Positions 59,428 to 64,000 of a stretch of 64,000 nt of DNA are shown here, in pieces; the first letter of the stretch is position 1, and each line of letters opens with the position of its first letter. The position numbers and the translations under genes are program-made. The notes below the pieces were generated by a model. The model made no database searches. It was given only the letters and a program-made list of their open reading frames with translations, and was not told the DNA's origin. This DNA comes from Brevipalpus yothersi (taxonomy: Eukaryota > Arthropoda > Arachnida > Trombidiformes > Tenuipalpidae). The stretch is taken from positions 1-64,000 of the forward strand of contig QZCP01000479.1 of the NCBI GenBank assembly GCA_003956705.1, in the 5' to 3' direction.

Positions 59428-61315
59428 GTTTATCCGAATAAACTGAATCAATGAGGAATAATTCAAAACAAATTTCAAAACTTAAACAAGATATTCAATG
59501 GATGAACTCAAAAACTTGAAATGGTAAAAATCACTTCTCCTCTCACCTTATGAAAGAGAAATTTGAGTCTCGAATCAATATCGCTCCTTCTTGCTCCCTT
59601 CTCATAATTGGTGATAGTTATTGTCTTCTTGTTCCCATGCAATTAAATCAATTATATGAGTGATCAAGTTGATTTTGATTGGGACGAATCAGAGGTAGGA
59701 GGATGGCTGTGACTCATGATGTCTATGTGATAATGATATGAGGTAATAGAAGAAAGAGAAAGGAAGTAGTGAAGACAAGAGGAAGAAGGGTCCATAAATT
59801 ACTTTGGGCTCGTGAATTGACTGTTCTGCGAGAGAAATTTTCGAGAATTTTAACTACTCCGAATCTCTGATGTGAAGCAATGGCTGCAAGAGCGTTTGTG
59901 TGTGTGAGAGAGAGTGACCAAAATTCGTTTCTGATTAGTTGTTGCTGATCAAATCCATGGATAATATCCATTGAATATCTTGATTGAGCAATAAGACAGT
60001 GATCATACTTCCTCAATAGTGCTCATTAGTGGTCAGGAAAGTTTCTGCATCTGATCATTATGAAAAATTGTCCCTTGTTTCTTGACGAATTAGATGCTCA
60101 GATCTCATTTGCTCCTGATTGATAGGGCCAAGATGCTCTTAGTAAGAATTTTTCATTGACAAATATCATGAAGCAGTCCAGATTGTTCATGTGAAGAGCA
60201 TGGACATTCCAAGCTCACCTGTCTCCCCATTTTAGAGAAAATTCCATTCCCATAACAGCAGTATTAGTCATCTAGTCTTTTCATATTTAGATACCTAAAT
60301 GCTTAACTTCGTTGAAGGCAGGCTGAAATTAATGCTCTGATGGATCTAAAATGGGATGAGATGAAGATTTTGTGCAGTAATAAATCTCAAAAAATACTCC
60401 CTAATTCAATTACTGTTTGAGAAATTTTCTGCTATTTGGCTGGTGACTGTATGTCAAGGATGCTATATTTCATATATTTATGGATATCCAAAGAATATCG
60501 TGGAGAATCACCAGACTCGAATCTTTTAGATGAATTGTTCAATCCATTTTCCTCCCTTATGATCTCATGAGAATTTATTTTCAAATTTTACTGCCTATCA
60601 ATCAAGAGGATTCCATCCTGCAATTTTAGACGTAAGAAAAATGCGAAAGCCACTCGATGTTCTATTCAACAATGATTCTGATCAACCTCTGTCTAAAGTG
60701 AAAAGAATCTTTGAGCTGTTGATGGGTTCTGAACATTTTGCTCAAGCCATCAAGATAACAGCTCTCCAGCTCTCTCAGAAAAAGAGTTATACATATATAG
60801 TGTAGCTGATCAAAAAATCTAATGTTAATTCTTGGAAACAATGTACAATCATTCTGAACTCTGATGTGAAGAATAAGTTGCATGAAGAGAGTGAGAGAGA
60901 GAGAGGGAGAGAGAGAGTTCTCATTCTATTCGATCAAAGGTATAATGTAACATAACCTCTTCGTCGTCAACAAAGTTTCTCACTGATCTATTCTGGAAAA
61001 ACTGTTCTTCTAACTGAAGTAATTTATCAGAATATCATCAAAAGAGCATAGATTGGAATTTCCTTTGCTCCATGCCTTTTGATGGTTTCTTGGCTACCAA
61101 GGATCGAGTAAGCATCTTTTTTCATATTTATCTTTTTTCTGGAAAATCAAGGTTCTCACAGTCCCATTCTACATATCTGTAGCTACTGCTCTAGGAACCT
61201 TGAGGGATTAAGAATACCTTCGATGATGGAAATCACCTACCTTCTCTGACTGACCTCTTTGTGCATCTCATCAAGAGAATGAACGACCACTGCATAGATT
61301 TATATTCTTGTTCGG
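59428..61315. other. Intergenic spacer before the retrotransposon
   Basis: AT-rich with a short GA run at 60890-60918. No coding sequence recognised. Confidence 0.5.
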
Positions 61316-61657
61316 TGTCTGTTCCAAGTACACTACTGCACTTAGACGCTAGATTTCTTGCATTCATGCACCTGTGAGCAAAAACTCTGTCCCCCTCGAT
61401 GAAGCCTCGGCTTCTATGCTTATTTAATTTACTTTTGGGTTCTTTTTCTATTTATATTTAATCTTATTTATGTATGCTTTTGTCTTTTGGGTTCTCACGC
61501 ATTCCAGAGTCCGTAGTACTCTTTCCCGCTCTCACTCACTTTCTCACTCTATGCATTAGCATAGTCCACTTCCGATGAAATTCATCTTCGGCCAATCGAT
61601 GGCCTCAGCTCTGATTAATCCGTCTCACTCTGCTCCTTCGGAGCCACCTCTTTCACC

Positions 61658-61665
61658 TATTTAAA
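61658..61665 (+). promoter_or_regulatory. LTR TATA-like element
   Basis: TATTTAAA followed within 10 nt by a perfect hairpin (GAACAA/TTGTTC, 61669-61685), so transcription would start within or just after that hairpin. Confidence 0.55.
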
Positions 61666-61774
61666 CCTGAACAATTCTATTGTTCCACACAGAGAAATCT
61701 ACCCTTTCTCTTGTCCGCTACATACCGAAACTCTGTCCAATTTATGTCTGATTTTATACCCATATTTATTCTTC

Positions 61775-61780
61775 AATAAA
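61775..61780 (+). promoter_or_regulatory. LTR polyadenylation signal
   Basis: AATAAA about 110 nt downstream of the TATA-like element, the expected U3-R-U5 order. It is followed by two perfect hairpins at 61799-61812 and 61813-61827. Confidence 0.6.
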
Positions 61781-61964
61781 CATCTTTTTGTAGTGTAAAG
61801 TGACTAGTCACTAGTAGTGGTACTACTGCCGTCTCGCCCCTAATAGGTTAAGTGAGCCTGATAGCCGTCGGTGGCCCTGATAGGTTATCGAAGGAATCTG
61901 TTGAATTCCACGCGTTCTAATCCCTCCACCAGTTAGAGCCTGAATCCAACAATTCTACCACAAA

Positions 61965-61976
61965 TGGTGGAGATGC
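61965..61976 (+). other. Primer-binding site matching tRNA-Ala
   Basis: TGGTGGAGATGC is complementary to GCATCTCCA plus the added CCA, the 3' end typical of animal tRNA-Ala(AGC). It sits directly after the LTR end. Confidence 0.65.
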
Positions 61977-62104
61977 CGAGTAGGCATTAGTGCAGCGAAA
62001 GAACACGTTTTTCTCAACCTTGCTTCAGTTGGAAAGCTACCAGTTTTTCAGGTTTCATCCTGTGGTAATTTGATTCAGTCACCAGGAAGGTGCTGTTTTT
62101 GTTT

Positions 62105-63470
62105 CTCTCAGACGGAGAGTTGAAGGGTTATTGTCGAATCGGTTGGTAAGAGGTAAACCACCGAGCCTTTCATTTTGATTTTCTTCGGATCAGGTAGATC
62201 CATAGTAAAGGTTAGTCTTGTCCATACTGAACAATTGTTGAGAACTCAGTTCTCCATTTTACCATCTTCTCGCACACTGCTTGTTGCAGTCACTCAATCT
62301 CTTGATAGATCTTTTGTTCGCTGAACAAAGATTGTTTTTTGCAGCTTCTTCTTCTTCTTCTTCTTCTTGCTTGTCACTCGTGGAAACAAGTAGTTTTGAT
62401 TCTTTAAGTCTTGGTCACTCGCGGAAACCAAGCACGTTGAAAATCTTGGTCACTCGTGGAAACCAAGTGTGTATTGATACTCTTAGTCACTCGTGGAAAC
62501 TAATTGTTCTGAAAATCTTGATCACTCGTGGAAATCAAGTCTTGATCACTCGTGGAAATCAAGTTGTCTTAAATCTTGGTCACTCGTGGAAACCAAGTGT
62601 CTTTCTCTCGTAAATCTTGGTCACTCACGGAAACCAAGTAGATTCTTTAAGTCGCCATAGCCTTTGGTGCATTTAGCTGCTGCAAAAGTTTCTCTCCGAT
62701 AGAGAAAAGTTGATTTGGTTAGGACAGAGTAGGTGTGTAGTGTATGTCTTTTTAGTTGACTCAGGTAGAGTCGTAGTTTAATTGATTTCAGATAGAATCA
62801 ATTGTGTTTAGTGCTATTTCATTTGATTTAAACCCAGATAGGGTCATTTAGCTCATTTTTTCTCTGGATAAAACAACCAGAAATTTCATTTGCTTCAAGT
62901 TTTCACTGGATCAAACAACCAGTAAGTTCATTTGCTTCTCTCAATAAGTTTTTCACTGGACAGATAGTTCCAGAAGTTTCATTCGCTTTCTCGATAAGTT
63001 TCTCTGGACAGAAATCCAGAAGTTTAATCCTCTTTGTTCACTAAGTTTTCTTGGAAAAGAAGTTTCCAGTGTCGTCATTTCCGTTTCCGTTGACCGCCAT
63101 TTTGTACTCCAGTTTCAAGTTTAAGTAGATCGCCAGCAGGGGCACTACTAAACCAGTTTGTCAAGTTGTGAGCGTGTGTGAAAGCTCAACTCCTTTCAGT
63201 CATCAACTGACTGTTGATCAAGACACTGCGTTGTCTATTTCCGCTTCCTAATTTTGCTTCTTTTTGAAGCGCTTCTTTACTTCAATCAATTAATTTGATT
63301 ATCCATTTGTGGACTCAGTCCACTCGACACTACTGTTTGATAGAGAAGTCCACAACACAATTGTAGGACCGAGTGAGAGTTTCACCATCTTCCTCCTCCG
63401 GCTCCTTTAGAAACACACGTTTTCTAGGATCTTTCATTTTCATTTTGACTTCTCCGATTACTCAGTAATC
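62105..63470 (+). repeat. Further short perfect hairpins across the retrotransposon leader
   Basis: Loop AGGTA or AGATA: 62187-62201 (GGATC/GATCC), 62758-62772 (GACTC/GAGTC), 62780-62803 (AATTGATT/AATCAATT), 62832-62844 (ACCC/GGGT), 62956-62973 (CTGGAC with GTTCCAG). Loop TCA: 62240-62254 (GAGAAC/GTTCTC), 63309-63323 (GTGGAC/GTCCAC), 63456-63470 (GATTAC/GTAATC). Others: 62105-62119, 62313-62329, 62689-62707, 62864-62880, 62905-62923, 63003-63020, 63052-63068, 63202-63218, 63266-63275, 63284-63300. Confidence 0.85.
62370..62638 (+). repeat. Array of eight hairpins with one loop and co-varying stems
   Basis: Units at 62370-62390, 62410-62432, 62445-62467, 62482-62504, 62517-62539, 62541-62563, 62575-62597 and 62616-62638. 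Each has the middle CACTCGTGGAA (two variants, CACTCGCGG and CACTCACGG). The arms differ but always pair: CTTGT/ACAAG, CTTGGT/ACCAAG (four units), TTAGT/ACTAA, CTTGAT/ATCAAG (two units). Spacers between units are unrelated in length and sequence. The array lies in the retrotransposon leader between primer-binding site and gag. Confidence 0.9.
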
Positions 63471-63489
63471 TTCTGTGTTGAGTTCCACA

Positions 63490-64000
63490 ATGGTTGTTAC
63501 ACTTCGTTCAGGACCAGGTCGTCCTAGTAATGCAGAAAGAGCTGCGAGAGCCGCTGCAGAAAATGAAGCTGAGAACCGTCGAGTTCCTCAGTCCGATAAT
63601 GTTGAATCAGCAAACAATGCTGTTCCTGCTCAAATACAATTCGAGGCTCCTACGCCCGATGATACTACTCCTTCAGTAAGTGCTTCTCAGATACATGGTG
63701 CCGCTGGTACTCATGAAACAAGGTCAGAAACCTTATTACCGAATATATCGGCTTCAGTTCTTAAAGATTTGCTCTCAGATCATGGTGTTATTGATCCCAT
63801 GCCATATTCGCATGCTGTACTTAGATTTAAGCAGATTCTCAATACTCTTAGTGAGCTCAAAAATGTTTCGATAGATTTTAATTCGCTTTCATTAGATGAT
63901 GTTAAGCTTTTTCCTTCTCCTCCTTGGATGATATATTTACGTCAACATGACGCTCGTGAAGAAGATATCTTCTATGTTCTCTCAGACATTGGTGTCCGTA
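63490..64000 (+). CDS. Gag-like ORF of the LTR retrotransposon, 3' end outside the window
   Basis: Open from ATG (MVVTLRSGPGRPSNAERAAR) for 170 codons to the window end without a stop. The start is Arg/Ala/Glu-rich, followed by an acidic Pro-containing linker and a more ordered part (LLPNISASVLKDLLSDHG, MPYSHAVLRFKQILNTLSEL, FPSPPWMIYLRQHDAREED) that could be the start of a capsid domain. No zinc knuckle is reached within the window. Identified as gag by position after the primer-binding site and leader, not by sequence match. The GPGRPS motif near the start resembles an AT-hook (GRP core). Confidence 0.6.
   Translation, partial: MVVTLRSGPGRPSNAERAARAAAENEAENRRVPQSDNVESANNAVPAQIQFEAPTPDDTTPSVSASQIHGAAGTHETRSETLLPNISASVLKDLLSDHGVIDPMPYSHAVLRFKQILNTLSELKNVSIDFNSLSLDDVKLFPSPPWMIYLRQHDAREEDIFYVLSDIGVR

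Larger units (their letters stand above)
61316..64000 (+). mobile_element. 5' part of an LTR retrotransposon
   Basis: Order of signals: LTR-like region with TATTTAAA (61658-61665) and AATAAA (61775-61780), a primer-binding site at 61965-61976, a leader of about 1.5 kb, and a gag-like ORF from 63490 running off the window. The left LTR edge is uncertain; I place it at a TGT near 61316, and the right edge just before the primer-binding site (TTCTACCACA). Reverse transcriptase and integrase would lie beyond the window, so Ty3/gypsy versus BEL/Pao cannot be decided. GC content is visibly higher than in the surroundings. Confidence 0.75.

Noticed and set aside
61965..62010. tRNA gene starting GGAGATGCCGAG
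   Set aside because: Only the primer-binding match is present; no cloverleaf can be folded from the following sequence.
62281..62613. 110-codon frame in the retrotransposon leader
   Set aside because: It begins with a non-ATG start, crosses the hairpin array, and its repeated SLGHSRKP-type residues are only the array read as codons.
62370..62638. CRISPR-like array
   Set aside because: Units are hairpins with variable arms and irregular spacers in a eukaryotic LTR element, not identical repeats with uniform spacers.

Overview
This window is nuclear DNA of an arthropod. It is AT-rich, carries spliceosomal introns and many (TC)n/(GA)n tracts, and encodes animal regulatory genes. Two sphingomyelinase D/GDPD-like genes, a family best known from spiders, ticks and mites, and the generally short introns (60-300 nt) make an arachnid, most likely a mite, the best guess. 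No species can be named from the sequence alone.

The left half (2.3-30.2 kb) is a conserved gene neighbourhood. It holds Suppressor of Hairless (the Notch-pathway CSL factor, 8 exons), proteasome subunit alpha-6 (2 exons), a membrane-anchored neuroligin/gliotactin-type cholinesterase-like protein with a broken catalytic triad, a Pox-neuro-like paired-box factor, an intronless KDM1A/LSD1 histone demethylase, and on the minus strand an ATG1/ULK autophagy kinase. KDM1A and the kinase are convergent. I joined the exons by hand from splice signals, and reading phase closes exactly in every one of these models.

The region 30.2-34.1 kb is non-coding and rich in simple repeats. The stretch 34.1-59.5 kb is a rearranged, repeat-driven accessory region. 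It contains a family of small secreted proteins (three complete plus-strand copies A, B and C, one divergent complete minus-strand copy D, and one remnant E). It also holds a decayed FLYWCH/MULE-type transposase, long inverted and direct repeats, two 299-residue secreted SMaseD/GDPD-like paralogues with degenerate active sites, and an unrecognised multi-exon coding region. The secreted proteins look like two copies of a helix-strand-strand-strand unit, with a phase-0 intron at the same place in each half.

From about 61.3 kb to the window end lies the 5' part of an LTR retrotransposon: LTR with TATA and poly(A) signals, a primer-binding site matching tRNA-Ala, a leader of about 1.5 kb, and a gag-like ORF that runs off the window. 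The leader is packed with short perfect hairpins. Eight tandem copies share one loop while their stems change by paired substitutions, and further hairpins share AGATA/AGGTA or TCA loops. This is the most unusual signal in the window.
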